Assembly (NCBI RefSeq): GCF_030161395.1
Contig: NZ_BSST01000001.1
Coordinates: 3,720,001-3,784,000 of the forward strand
Length of the DNA stretch: 64,000 nucleotides
Origin: Thalassotalea insulae
Lineage (GTDB): Bacteria; Pseudomonadota; Gammaproteobacteria; Enterobacterales; Alteromonadaceae
Reading direction: 5' to 3'
The first letter of the stretch is position 1, and each line of letters opens with the position of its first letter. Shown piece by piece: positions 34,621-42,899 of the stretch. The notes beneath the pieces are model-generated. The model worked only from the letters and a program-made list of their open reading frames with translations, was not told the origin of the DNA and made no database searches. The translations under genes were made by a program, and so were the position numbers.

Positions 34621-35454
34621 ATGACGAATTTAGCAGAACAAGTTAATTTTCTTTATCATCGAGAATTAGGCGGCCTGGAAATGGTCAGGGCACAATATCG
34701 CCATAAAAATTTTGCTAAGCATTGTCATGAAACCTACACCATTAGCGTAATTGAAACTGGCGTACAAAAATTTTATCGCAGTGGCGGCGAACATTTTGCA
34801 CCTGAGCATAGCATTATTTTAGTTAATGCGGATGATGTTCACACGGGACAGGCAGCAGATGGTGTTGGTTGGTCGTATCAGGCGATATATCCGACGGAAG
34901 CTCATTTTCAGCAGTTGGCCGCAAATATTGGCTGGTCGAATCACTTTGCACCATATTTTCCGCAACCTGTGGTTTACGACCCAGAACTGGCGGCTGAACT
35001 TAGATCTTTGTTTCAGTGCTTAAATTCAGAGCCAAACAGCTTAAAAAGAGAAACGTTGTTAAACCTGTCGTTAACTAAGTTAATGGTACGTCATGGTCGA
35101 ACAAAGCAAGAAGTGACACCGAAAGCGAAACGGTTTTCTTCATTAGTGCGTGCCCGTGATTATTTAAATGACCATTTAACGGAAAATATCCAGTTAGAGC
35201 AGCTTGCGCAAATAAGCCATTTAAGTGTGTTTTATTTGGTTAAGCAATTTCAGCAACAATTTGGTTTAACGCCTCATGCTTATCAATTACAACAAAAGCT
35301 AAAACGCTCAAAGCAGTTATTAAAACAAGGCCATAGTGTGGTTGAAACATCTATGATGTTGGGCTTTCACGACCAAAGTCACTTTCATCGTCACTTTAAA
35401 AAATCACTCGGTATCTCACCTGGACAGTTTGCTATAGCAGTTAATAAAGGGTGA
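34621..35454 (+). CDS. AraC family regulator with cupin sensor domain
   Basis: 277 residues. The N-terminal AraC-type cupin domain (HRELGGLEMVRAQYRHKNFAKHCHETYTISVIETG) is followed by the two helix-turn-helix motifs LEQLAQISHLSVFYLVKQFQQQFGLTPHAYQ and VVETSMMLGFHDQSHFHRHFKKSLGISPGQF. It lies six bases before azlC, so it probably controls the azlCD exporter. AraC-azlCD modules are common in proteobacteria. Confidence 0.9.
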   Translation: MTNLAEQVNFLYHRELGGLEMVRAQYRHKNFAKHCHETYTISVIETGVQKFYRSGGEHFAPEHSIILVNADDVHTGQAADGVGWSYQAIYPTEAHFQQLAANIGWSNHFAPYFPQPVVYDPELAAELRSLFQCLNSEPNSLKRETLLNLSLTKLMVRHGRTKQEVTPKAKRFSSLVRARDYLNDHLTENIQLEQLAQISHLSVFYLVKQFQQQFGLTPHAYQLQQKLKRSKQLLKQGHSVVETSMMLGFHDQSHFHRHFKKSLGISPGQFAIAVNKG

Positions 35455-35460
35455 GAAATA

Positions 35461-36180
35461 ATGAAAACTACTTTAGCTAAAAGAGTGATGATAAAAGGGG
35501 TATTGGATATCTTGCCGTTAAACTTGGCGGTACTTCCATGGGGAATTTTATGTGGCTCGTTGGCAATTCAACGTGACTTTACTGCGCTAGAAGCGCTGTT
35601 AATGCCATTACTTGTTTTTGCTGGTTCGGCGCAGTTAGTTGCAACTGAGCTGATTGGCGCAAATGCGCCGTTAGCAACCATATTGTTTACAACGTTTATC
35701 ATTAGCTCGCGTCATTTTTTATATGGCTTGGCACTGCGTGATAAAATGAAAGTGCTGCCGGGTAACTGGCGCTATCCGTTAGGATTTTTGTTAACTGATG
35801 AATTATTTGCCTTATCATCTCATCGTCGGGCGTTTAACGGCAAGTATCGACTTTGTTATGCCTTAGCAGCGGGGGGAAGTTTTTATCTTTGCTGGCTGTT
35901 TTGGAATATTATCGGCATTTTTGCTGGGAGTTTATTACCGGATTTAACCACACTTGGCCTCGATTTTGCCATCGCGGTAACTTTTATTGCATTAGTGGTC
36001 CCTACCATTACCAGTTTACCGGTATTGGTTACGGTATTGGTATCTGCATTGCTCTCGGTGGTGTTAAAACTTTATCAAGTCGAATTAGACCTAGTATTGG
36101 CGGCGCTATTTGCCATGTATGCCGGCTATGTCACTTTAACATGGCAAACTCGTACTAAATTGCGCGTTAACAGGGAGTAG
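35461..36180 (+). CDS. azlC: AzlC family branched-chain amino acid exporter, large subunit
   Basis: 239-residue inner-membrane protein with about 7 helices. Family segments are LNLAVLPWGILCGSLA near the N-terminus, MPLLVFAGSAQLVATEL, FIISSRHFLYGLAL and FLLTDELFAL. AzlC with AzlD exports branched-chain amino acids (or azaleucine). It is followed three bases later by azlD and preceded by the AraC regulator. Confidence 0.92.
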   Translation: MKTTLAKRVMIKGVLDILPLNLAVLPWGILCGSLAIQRDFTALEALLMPLLVFAGSAQLVATELIGANAPLATILFTTFIISSRHFLYGLALRDKMKVLPGNWRYPLGFLLTDELFALSSHRRAFNGKYRLCYALAAGGSFYLCWLFWNIIGIFAGSLLPDLTTLGLDFAIAVTFIALVVPTITSLPVLVTVLVSALLSVVLKLYQVELDLVLAALFAMYAGYVTLTWQTRTKLRVNRE

Positions 36181-36183
36181 TTT

Positions 36184-36492
36184 ATGACGTTAGTGACAAT
36201 TTTGTTAATGGCGATGATCACCTTTTTAAGCCGTTATTTACTGATCCACCCTAGAGTACCGCTGAAGCTTGGCGCTAAAATGGTAAACTTTTTAAGCTTT
36301 AGTGCCCCGGCGGTACTTACTGCGATATGGGTTCCGATAGTGTTCATTGAAAATGGCCAGCTTAACACTCAGCTTTCTAATCCTTACTTGTTGGCATCAT
36401 CGGTGGCGATAGTTATTGCCTGGAAAACTCACAATATATACTGGACCTTAGTGGTGAGTTTATTCGTTTTTGTTGGCTTACAATTATTATAA
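36184..36492 (+). CDS. azlD: AzlD family branched-chain amino acid exporter, small subunit
   Basis: 102 residues, four predicted helices, with the family pattern MITFLSRYLLIHPRVPLKL, FLSFSAPAVLTAIWVPIVF and IAWKTHNIYWT. It pairs with AzlC and completes the AraC-azlC-azlD unit. I see no clear terminator in the 217-bp gap that follows. Confidence 0.9.
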   Translation: MTLVTILLMAMITFLSRYLLIHPRVPLKLGAKMVNFLSFSAPAVLTAIWVPIVFIENGQLNTQLSNPYLLASSVAIVIAWKTHNIYWTLVVSLFVFVGLQLL

Positions 36493-36709
36493 AAATTGCC
36501 GGGGTATTTGAAGCTTTATTAAGGTTAAAGTCACTAATCGCAAAAGGACGTTGCTTTCGGGCTAACATGCTTAGTGCGCTTATCAATAGAATATCTTTTT
36601 TATCTCCATATTCAGTCAATTGAACGAATAATGCCAGAGTACCCCTTGTTATTAACAAGCATTAGCTTTTATTATAGGCGCGAGTTTTTCTAAGAGAAAT
36701 AATAATCAT

Positions 36710-38146
36710 ATGAAATTAAGAACAAAACTAACAAGCCTCGCGATTATCAGTGCGTTATCATTTTCAGCGATCAGTGTTGCGGCTGATAAATCATCAAGTG
36801 ATGAAAAGGCAAAGGAATCAAGCTGGTTAAGCTTATCAAAAAAGGAATTAGAAAAAGTTGAAGCTTATGCTCAAGACTATAAAGATTATATTTATCGCGT
36901 TCCGACTGAGCTAGCGTTTGTTAAAGAAACGCTCAAACGAGTAGAAAAACAAGGCTTTAAAAAGCTAGAAGAAAGCAGCCAGTTAACGCCAGGTGCGCGC
37001 TTTTACGATGTTAATCGCGACCGTACTATTTCGTTAATTGTCGTGGGTAAAAAGGATTTAATGCAAGGTACGCGTATTGTTGGTGCTCATATAGATTCGC
37101 CTCGTTTAGAATTAAAAGGACGTCCACTGTATGAAAAGCAAAAATTTGCTTTGTTTCAAACTTATGTCCATGGCGGCATTAAAACTTATCAATGGGTTAA
37201 TATCCCATTGGCATTAATTGGCCGTGTTGATAAAAAAGACGGTAGTGTGGTCAATATTTCCGTTGGATTTAATGAAGACGATCCTATTTTAATGGTGCCT
37301 GATCTTGCTCCTCATGTCGATTATCCTAACAGGAAACGTACTAGCCGTGAGGTGATTAAAAAAGAAGAACTCGATGTGATCGTTGCATCTAAACCCGATC
37401 TGGATAAAAAAATTAAAGACTTGGTGGCTGATTATTTAACCAAAGAATATGACATCAGTTTAGAAGATTTAGTTTCAGCTGAATTAGCTCTGGTACCAGC
37501 GACTAAACCGCGTGATGTTGGTTTAGATCGTAGCATGATTGCTGCGTATGGACAGGATGATAAAGCATCTTCAATTGCGGCAGTAAAGGCGATCGTAGAG
37601 CAAGGTACACCTGAATATACATCTATAGCTTATCTGGTTGATAACGAAGAGGTAGGTAACATTAATAATACCGGCGCAAGTTCAAGTTATTTAGTCGATT
37701 TAATGAGCGGACTGCTTTATAACGAGCAAGGAGATAAATATAATGATTATCAATTGCGCAAAATGTTACGTAACACTAAAGTGATTTCTGCCGATGTAAA
37801 CCCTGGGGTGAATCCTAGTTGGGCAAGTGTGTGGGAATTAGGCAATGCACCACGCTTAGGCCAGGGGATCAATCTGAAACTTTATGGTGGCGGTTTTAAC
37901 GCTAACTCAGAATACATGGCATGGACCCGTAATTATTTAGATAACAACAAGATAAAGTGGCAGACTTCTACTTACAAAGGTAAAGCGTCTGGTGGCACAA
38001 TTGGAAGTGATTTGTCGAATGATAATATGGAAGTGATTGACTTTGGCGTGCCAATTTTATCGATTCATTCACCATATGCCGTTGGGTCAAAAGTGGATTT
38101 ATATTCATTATACAAAGCAATGTCAGCATTTTATCGTCAACAATAA
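36710..38146 (+). CDS. M18 family aminopeptidase with signal peptide
   Basis: 478 residues. Zinc-ligand regions of M18 (aspartyl aminopeptidase) are present: GAHIDSPRLELKGRP, YGQDDKASSIAAVKA, LVDNEEVGN, and a C-terminal SIHSPYAVGSKVDLYSLYKA. The N-terminus, MKLRTKLTSLAIISALSFSAISVAADK, is a clear Sec signal peptide. M18 enzymes are usually cytoplasmic, so this copy is probably periplasmic or secreted. Single gene; a terminator and a tandem repeat follow. Confidence 0.92.
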   Translation: MKLRTKLTSLAIISALSFSAISVAADKSSSDEKAKESSWLSLSKKELEKVEAYAQDYKDYIYRVPTELAFVKETLKRVEKQGFKKLEESSQLTPGARFYDVNRDRTISLIVVGKKDLMQGTRIVGAHIDSPRLELKGRPLYEKQKFALFQTYVHGGIKTYQWVNIPLALIGRVDKKDGSVVNISVGFNEDDPILMVPDLAPHVDYPNRKRTSREVIKKEELDVIVASKPDLDKKIKDLVADYLTKEYDISLEDLVSAELALVPATKPRDVGLDRSMIAAYGQDDKASSIAAVKAIVEQGTPEYTSIAYLVDNEEVGNINNTGASSSYLVDLMSGLLYNEQGDKYNDYQLRKMLRNTKVISADVNPGVNPSWASVWELGNAPRLGQGINLKLYGGGFNANSEYMAWTRNYLDNNKIKWQTSTYKGKASGGTIGSDLSNDNMEVIDFGVPILSIHSPYAVGSKVDLYSLYKAMSAFYRQQ

Positions 38147-38171
38147 CGATACGGTTAATATTGATGTTAAT

Positions 38172-38201
38172 AAAAAACCCGCTACTAGTAGCGGGTTTTT
38201 T
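38172..38201 (+). terminator. Terminator after the M18 aminopeptidase gene
   Basis: AAAAAACCCGCTACT and AGTAGCGGGTTTTTT make a perfect 15-bp palindrome with no unpaired loop. Confidence 0.92.
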
Positions 38202-38307
38202 ATGTACAGGAAGTACGGTATATCGAAATTGCAGGAGCATTATTTCGTGTATGTACAGGAAGTACGGTATATCGAAATTGCAGGAGCACTATTTCGTGTA
38301 TGTACAC
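38201..38307. repeat. Two tandem copies of a 49-bp repeat plus a third partial copy
   Basis: Copies at 38201-38249 and 38250-38298 differ at one base. A partial third copy begins at 38299 (TATGTACA, then diverges). Each unit carries two AGGA-centred stem candidates: GTAC-AGGAA-GTAC, and CGAAAT...TGC-AGGA-GCA...ATTTCG. Small open frames over the repeat are not credible genes. Confidence 0.9.
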
Positions 38308-38375
38308 GGTGCCATAGAAGGCAAGAAGTGTCGTTCTGAATCTTAAGTCATTATTACTAACTTGGGTAAATACAG

Positions 38376-39485
38376 TTATTGCACTTCAGTAAGCGCTTTT
38401 TTTGCTAATACCGGATTTGCGTACATAGTTAAAAGCCAATGCTGCTGTTCTTTAGTTAAAGGTTTCATTCGATCTGCCATTTGTGAACCTAATGAGCTTT
38501 GCGCTTCGTTATCGCTCAGCTGCTGGAAGGCGGATAGATTACTGTCATAGAGTTTGTAGTGGTTAATGATCTGCTGATCAATCGCCATAGCAATGGCCTT
38601 ACTATCGGTAAACTCCCCTTTAATTGGCTGACAGAAAGATAAATGTACTTTGCCTTTTTGACCTAGCAATCCTTGGGTGATGCTTTTTAAATCTTCATGT
38701 TCCGCTTTTTCATAAACGCCAGTTGCTTGGATCTCTGCTAACTCTTTCGCTTTATCACAATCGCATGGGTCATATTGATATGAAATGGCGACCGGAATAA
38801 TATTCAGCTGTTCGAGATAATCCGCGATACTGGTGCTTTTTTCCTTATTGAGGAGCAGCATAGAAATTAGCGCTGCATTGGTTTTATCAATCCCATCTTT
38901 TGCGCGGCCTTCTTTTTGTGCAATCCAAATGTTTTGTTTTTTCTCGGTCAGGCTGTGATAAATATATGCTGATAATTGCTTCGATGCGGTTAGCATCGCA
39001 CGTTTAGTTTTTTCTCCGCGTTTAACAATAAAACTTTTATTTATTCGCATGAGATCTGCAACCCAAGTTTTACCGAGTAAATTGTCACCTACGGCTGCTT
39101 CAACAGTAGCGATATTATTTTGGTGCAGCGCATAATTGACTAAGGCAACGTCCAGCACAATATCCCTGTGATTGCTGATAAACAAGCAGGGCTTGCTGGA
39201 ATCGATATGATTAATACCGTCATAACTAAAGCCGTCGGTACTTTTTTTGATAATTTTATGCAAATATTTCGCGACTTCATTTTGAATATCGTTAATGCTG
39301 TGCAGATGCTTTAATCGCCATGATAACGACAACTTAACTAGTAGATTAGCCAGGTCAGGAAGATACTTTTTTAGTCGGGGAATGGAAAACTGTGCAATAG
39401 AAGACTGTAGCTCAGCTTCATTAATTAAGCGATGAAGAACCTGATTTACTTCATCATCGTGATAGGGACGAATATCGTCAAACAT
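38376..39485 (-). CDS. PlsC-type 1-acyl-glycerol-3-phosphate acyltransferase family protein
   Basis: 369 residues. The acyltransferase motif I reads SNHRDIVLDVALVN. Motif II is near NKSFIVKRGEKTKR and motif III is IWIAQKEGRAKDG, then IIPVAISYQYDP. The usual NHX4D becomes NHX5D, with an extra Asp at +2. I recall this HRDIxLD version in a distinct subfamily, and it is probably still catalytic. The role is presumably phospholipid or lipid A-related acyl transfer at the inner membrane. The C-terminal 80 residues match no known module. Single gene. Confidence 0.78.
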   Translation of the reverse strand: MFDDIRPYHDDEVNQVLHRLINEAELQSSIAQFSIPRLKKYLPDLANLLVKLSLSWRLKHLHSINDIQNEVAKYLHKIIKKSTDGFSYDGINHIDSSKPCLFISNHRDIVLDVALVNYALHQNNIATVEAAVGDNLLGKTWVADLMRINKSFIVKRGEKTKRAMLTASKQLSAYIYHSLTEKKQNIWIAQKEGRAKDGIDKTNAALISMLLLNKEKSTSIADYLEQLNIIPVAISYQYDPCDCDKAKELAEIQATGVYEKAEHEDLKSITQGLLGQKGKVHLSFCQPIKGEFTDSKAIAMAIDQQIINHYKLYDSNLSAFQQLSDNEAQSSLGSQMADRMKPLTKEQQHWLLTMYANPVLAKKALTEVQ

Positions 39486-39700
39486 TGATGGAACTCTTTA
39501 ACGGGAAAAAATTTACGCGTTTATTATAGCGATAAAATAATCAAAACCACAGTGTTTCTCAGTTAAAAATAATTCAGTATTGTTTTTAAGTTCAATATCT
39601 TATTGTTGGTTTTTTATTCAAAAATATATTGTAATGTGATGGTACTTGCTATGATATGGCAGGGGTTAAACTTTATTTTAATGTAACAAGGAGTAGCCGT

Positions 39701-40237
39701 TTGAACGAAAGTGTTGCAAGCCCAGTAAGTGTATCTATAGACACGCCGCAATTAATAATGCGGTTATTAAATGAGTCTGATGCTCCTATGATACTTGAGT
39801 TACTGAATGAGCCGGCATTTATTACTCACATCGGGGACAAAGGTGTCAGAGACCTGAACGGCGCTTTGAATTATATCAACTCTGGGCCGTTGAAGATGCA
39901 AAAGGAGCTAGGGTTTAGTCTCTATTGTTGTCAGTTAAAAAGTAACAATGAAGCGATTGGCATTTCAGGTTTGATTAAACGAGATGGTGTTGAATACCCT
40001 GAAGTTGGCTTTGGATTTCTAGCACGTTATTGTGGTCAGGGCTTCGGCTATCAATCATCGAAAGCTGTAATGGAGCATGCTAAGCAACAACTGGGAATAA
40101 CGCGGTTGCAGGCAATATGTAATCCAGATAATACCGCTTCAATTGCTTTATTAACCAAATTAGCTTTTCAGTATACTGGTAATATTGTACTGCCTGGACA
40201 AACGAAGAGGGTTAAACTGTTTGATAATTTGAACTAG
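39701..40237 (+). CDS. GNAT family N-acetyltransferase (RimJ/RimL-like)
   Basis: About 178 residues. The acetyl-CoA fold is seen in LIMRLLNESDAPMILELLNEPAF at the N-terminus, PEVGFGFLARYCGQGFGYQSSKAVMEHAKQQLGITRLQAICNPDNTASIALLTKLAFQYTG. These are the V-x-x-x-x-RGxG-like loop and helix and the terminal strand, typical of RimJ/RimL-type enzymes acting on N-terminal or small substrates. The TTG at 39701 follows AAGGAG with seven-base spacing and is preferred to the ATG at 39656, which lacks a ribosome-binding site. Confidence 0.82.
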   Translation: MNESVASPVSVSIDTPQLIMRLLNESDAPMILELLNEPAFITHIGDKGVRDLNGALNYINSGPLKMQKELGFSLYCCQLKSNNEAIGISGLIKRDGVEYPEVGFGFLARYCGQGFGYQSSKAVMEHAKQQLGITRLQAICNPDNTASIALLTKLAFQYTGNIVLPGQTKRVKLFDNLN

Positions 40238-40376
40238 AGGCTGGTTGAACTTTAAACTATTTTCGCAATAAAAATAATCGTTTGATGATATTTGTCAAAG
40301 TTTTCTTGAAATTCACTTGCGTTTTTGTCGTTTAACCCCAAGTCTTATACTGAGTAACAACAAAAAAGGAACAGCT

Positions 40377-40733
40377 ATGAAAATAAATCTTTCTGGTCAT
40401 CATGTAGAAGTTACTGACTCAATTAGAGAACATGTTCAAGAAAAGTTTTCAAAAATCGCCACTCATTTCCCAACTATTATTGCATTAGACGTTATTGTAT
40501 CCAAAGAGCATGGTAAGCATCACGTAGAGCTGAGTACTAGCTATGAAGGAGCAAAAGTAGCTGCTTCTGCTACAGAAGAAGTGATGTATCCGGCTATTGC
40601 CAGCGCGGCAAAAAAACTAGATTCCGCATTAAAACACCGCAAGGGGCAACTTAAAGCTAATTTGCATAGTAAACCTGCCGCTAGTGCGCCTGATATAGCG
40701 CATGAAAAAGTGCAGGAGCTTAATTTAGCCTAA
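40377..40733 (+). CDS. hpf: Ribosome hibernation promoting factor (HPF/YfiA family)
   Basis: 118 residues. MKINLSGHHVEVTDSIREHVQEKFSKIATHF matches the beta-alpha-beta-beta-beta-alpha ribosome-binding fold of short HPF/RaiA proteins, which occupy the 30S decoding site in stationary phase. The tail is longer than E. coli HPF (95), with a low-complexity KPAASAPDIAHEK end. The ATG at 40377 follows AAAGGA; the upstream in-frame extension is not needed. A terminator follows, then arfB, so two ribosome-rescue or hibernation genes are neighbours. Confidence 0.88.
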   Translation: MKINLSGHHVEVTDSIREHVQEKFSKIATHFPTIIALDVIVSKEHGKHHVELSTSYEGAKVAASATEEVMYPAIASAAKKLDSALKHRKGQLKANLHSKPAASAPDIAHEKVQELNLA

Positions 40734-40748
40734 GTGCTTAATCACTTA

Positions 40749-40781
40749 AAAAAAACAGGGGCTTAGGTCCCTGTTTTTATG
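40749..40781 (+). terminator. Terminator after hpf
   Basis: AAAACAGGG and CCCTGTTTTT pair around GCTTAGGT, followed by T-rich sequence, just before arfB. Confidence 0.85.
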
Positions 40782-40797
40782 TTTACAGATAAATAAT

Positions 40798-41208
40798 ATG
40801 ACTACAGAGCAAGAATACATCTTTTCACTAGCTGACGTCGAAATAAGTGCTATTCGTGCGCAAGGAGCCGGTGGACAAAATGTTAACAAGGTTTCTTCTG
40901 CGGTGCATTTACGTTTTAATATTCTTCATTCCAGCTTATCGGATAAGTTAAAAGAACGGTTATTGGCACTAAAAGATTCTCGTGTTACTAAGCAGGGAGA
41001 CATTATCATCAAAGCGCAGCAGTTTAGGACGCAAGAGCAGAATAAAGCCGATGCGCTGCAACGCTTAAATGCTTTAATTTTATCTTGTACTGTGACACAA
41101 AAAGTAAGAAAAGCGACTAAACCAACCAAATCATCTCAGCGTAAACGTTTAGAGAAAAAGACGTTACGCAGCCAGAAAAAATCACTACGCTCGAAAGTGA
41201 AATTCTAA
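40798..41208 (+). CDS. arfB: Alternative ribosome-rescue factor ArfB (peptidyl-tRNA hydrolase)
   Basis: 136 residues. A release-factor-like domain with the GGQ motif in RAQGAGGQNVNKVSSAVHLRF near residue 25 is followed by a very basic tail (KATKPTKSSQRKRLEKKTLRSQKKS) that inserts in the empty mRNA channel. It hydrolyses peptidyl-tRNA on stalled non-stop ribosomes. Length and order match E. coli YaeJ (140). Confidence 0.95.
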   Translation: MTTEQEYIFSLADVEISAIRAQGAGGQNVNKVSSAVHLRFNILHSSLSDKLKERLLALKDSRVTKQGDIIIKAQQFRTQEQNKADALQRLNALILSCTVTQKVRKATKPTKSSQRKRLEKKTLRSQKKSLRSKVKF

Positions 41209-41225
41209 ATCTGCTTGGTATTTTG

Positions 41226-41261
41226 CTACAAATTTTGTAGTATGCTACATAATTTGTAGCA
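41226..41261. promoter_or_regulatory. Tandem palindromic operator before hxlR-nudC
   Basis: CTACAAATTTTGTAG (41226-41240) is a perfect 7-1-7 palindrome. TGCTACATAATTTGTAGCA (41243-41261) has perfect seven-base arms. The centres are 19 bases apart and both share CTACA...TGTAG. They lie directly before the hxlR start, so they are probable HxlR dimer sites for autoregulation. Confidence 0.65.
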
Positions 41262-41277
41262 TGTAAGGATGAGTTGT

Positions 41278-41628
41278 ATGGCAATCCCACTTCCCGGTAC
41301 CCCAGTGCGAGGTTCTAAAACCGGCAAGCCGATAATGGCATTATTAGACTTATTAGGACGAACCTGGTCATTAGGCATTATTTGGAACCTGGCTCGACAA
41401 AGTTATACCTTTAGAGAAATGCAGGGGGTGTGTGAAAATATTTCCCCGACCTTGCTTAATACTCGGTTAAAAGAGCTGCGGCAGGCATTAATTGTTGAAA
41501 AAACTATGGCTGGTTATGCATTAACTGAATTAGGGCAGGAATTGCTTCAGCTAATTTATCCAATGGGGGACTGGGCAAGGGATTGGCAAAAAGCCTTAAA
41601 AGCTGGAGAGGTTAACCATGAACAATAA
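41278..41628 (+). CDS. HxlR family winged-helix regulator
   Basis: 116 residues. The HxlR fold is visible in GKPIMALLDLLGRTWSLGIIWNLARQSYTFREMQGVCENISPTLLNTRLKELRQALIVEKTMAGYALTELGQELLQ. One cysteine (VCEN) is present; HxlR-type YodB and HypR sense oxidants through cysteines, so a redox role is possible but unproven. The ATG at 41278 has AAGG nine bases upstream, better than the ATG at 41269. It overlaps nudC by 11 bases and sits behind a double palindrome. Confidence 0.85.
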   Translation: MAIPLPGTPVRGSKTGKPIMALLDLLGRTWSLGIIWNLARQSYTFREMQGVCENISPTLLNTRLKELRQALIVEKTMAGYALTELGQELLQLIYPMGDWARDWQKALKAGEVNHEQ

Positions 41629-42592
41629 CCAATTAGCTTTGACCCATATGTCATTAGAGCGTAAAACCAGCGAACGAAAATCTATTGAGTGGTTAACATT
41701 ACAGCTTAATCAATCAGCAACACAGTTTATTCCCATTTGGCAGGGCGAGTATTTCTTTGCTGATAACGAGTTATTGCAGTTAACGACAGCGCAGTTAGAT
41801 TACCCGATTGAGCTGCTTATTGGTTGTTGCTATTTACTTGGCATTGATGATCTCAACGACTCAGCGGTATTACTGTTGGATTTATCGTTAGTCTTAGATG
41901 AGCAGGCTCAAGCACTCGCGTTGTTGGCTGCACATTTTCAGCTAGCAGAAGATACCATTAAACATACAGGTTTTCGCTGGCAAGTGCCGCTATTAGATAA
42001 AGCGCTTGCGGCAAACTTAGCTTATGGTCGGTCATTAGCGTTATGGCATCAAAGTGCCCGCTATTGCGGCTATTGTGGCGGTGAAACCCATAGCATTGAA
42101 GCGGGACACTGCCGTGAATGCCATCAATGCCAACACCAGTTTTTCCCTCGTACCGATCCTGTGGTGATTATGCTTGTTGAATATCAGGCATCTGATCAGC
42201 CTAATCGTTGCTTACTGGCGGGGCATCATCGTACGCCAGGCAATTTAGTCAGTACCTTAGCTGGGTTTGTTGATCCGGGAGAATCATTAGAACAAGCGGT
42301 ACGCAGAGAAGTGTTTGAAGAGGCGGGAATACAAGTGGGGGATGTTGAGTATATTGCATCACAACCCTGGCCATTTCCACACTCAATTATGATAGGCTTT
42401 TTTGCTAAAGCGATAACGAAAGATATCTGTATCGATGCAGAAGAAATTAGCCATGCCCAGTGGTTTGATGCGAAGCAGGTGGCACAGTTTTCTGACTGGG
42501 GAGACGATGACGATAATATTCAAATTCCTAAAAAAGAATCTATTGCCCGGCATCTGATTGAATTGTGGCTGAGTAAAAATAAAGAGATGTAG
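41618..42592 (+). CDS. nudC: NAD+ diphosphatase / deNADing enzyme NudC
   Basis: Hydrolyses NAD(H) to NMN(H) and AMP and removes NAD caps from RNA. 324 residues with the zinc ribbon CGYCGGETHSIEAGHCRECHQC, FPRTDPVVIML, the Nudix box GFVDPGESLEQAVRREVFEEAGI and the SQPWPFPHSIMIGF segment diagnostic of NudC. It is longer than E. coli NudC (257) because of its N-terminal region. Co-transcription with the HxlR gene is clear from the 11-bp overlap. Confidence 0.93.
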   Translation: MNNNQLALTHMSLERKTSERKSIEWLTLQLNQSATQFIPIWQGEYFFADNELLQLTTAQLDYPIELLIGCCYLLGIDDLNDSAVLLLDLSLVLDEQAQALALLAAHFQLAEDTIKHTGFRWQVPLLDKALAANLAYGRSLALWHQSARYCGYCGGETHSIEAGHCRECHQCQHQFFPRTDPVVIMLVEYQASDQPNRCLLAGHHRTPGNLVSTLAGFVDPGESLEQAVRREVFEEAGIQVGDVEYIASQPWPFPHSIMIGFFAKAITKDICIDAEEISHAQWFDAKQVAQFSDWGDDDDNIQIPKKESIARHLIELWLSKNKEM

Positions 42593-42683
42593 GACTGCTA
42601 TTTTGTCTTGACACAGGTGTTACGGCTGGTCATTATGTGACTGTTAATTAATAAAAATGAAACTACTTTTCTAAGAAACTATA

Positions 42684-42782
42684 ATGAGTAATTTAACCCG
42701 AAATATCGTTGTCTTTAGCCTCAATCGCACCAGCAATTGGCTGGTGAATTGGTCGGTATTGGCTGTCGGGAACTCTCATTGA
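42684..42782 (+). other. Possible 32-codon leader ORF before the EamA gene
   Basis: An ATG-started 32-codon frame (MSNLTRNIVVFSLNRTSNWL..., ending NSH) sits in the 307-bp gap after nudC. It contains two tryptophans. Inside it CACCAGC/GCTGGTG (42728-42746) can form a hairpin, and a terminator follows at 42804. No clear Shine-Dalgarno is seen, so it may be chance. Apart from these, nothing was seen in the gap. Confidence 0.2.
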
Positions 42783-42803
42783 TTAGTTGTTAATCATTTA
42801 TAA

Positions 42804-42837
42804 AGAAACCGCAGTCAAAATACTGCGGTTTTTTGTT
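42804..42837 (+). terminator. Terminator 65 bases before the EamA transporter gene
   Basis: AAACCGCAGT and ACTGCGGTTT pair around CAAAAT, followed by TTTTG. Its place before a gene allows attenuation, or it may only end the preceding transcript. Confidence 0.85.
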
Positions 42838-42899
42838 TAGCTATCAATAAATCTCAGTGTTCTTTCTGCTTTACCCCTTATTTACGCAGGAGAGTCAAA

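Noticed and set aside
38201..38307. Tandem repeats resembling a CRISPR array
   Set aside because: Copies are directly adjacent without unique spacers, only two complete units exist, and no cas gene is in the window.
38037..38346. Small open frames over the 49-bp repeat
   Set aside because: They are products of the repeat reading open in several frames. None has a good ribosome-binding site or a known domain.
40377..42592. hpf-arfB-hxlR-nudC as a phage-defence or stress island
   Set aside because: hpf and arfB are ordinary housekeeping genes separated by a terminator; only hxlR-nudC forms a real operon.
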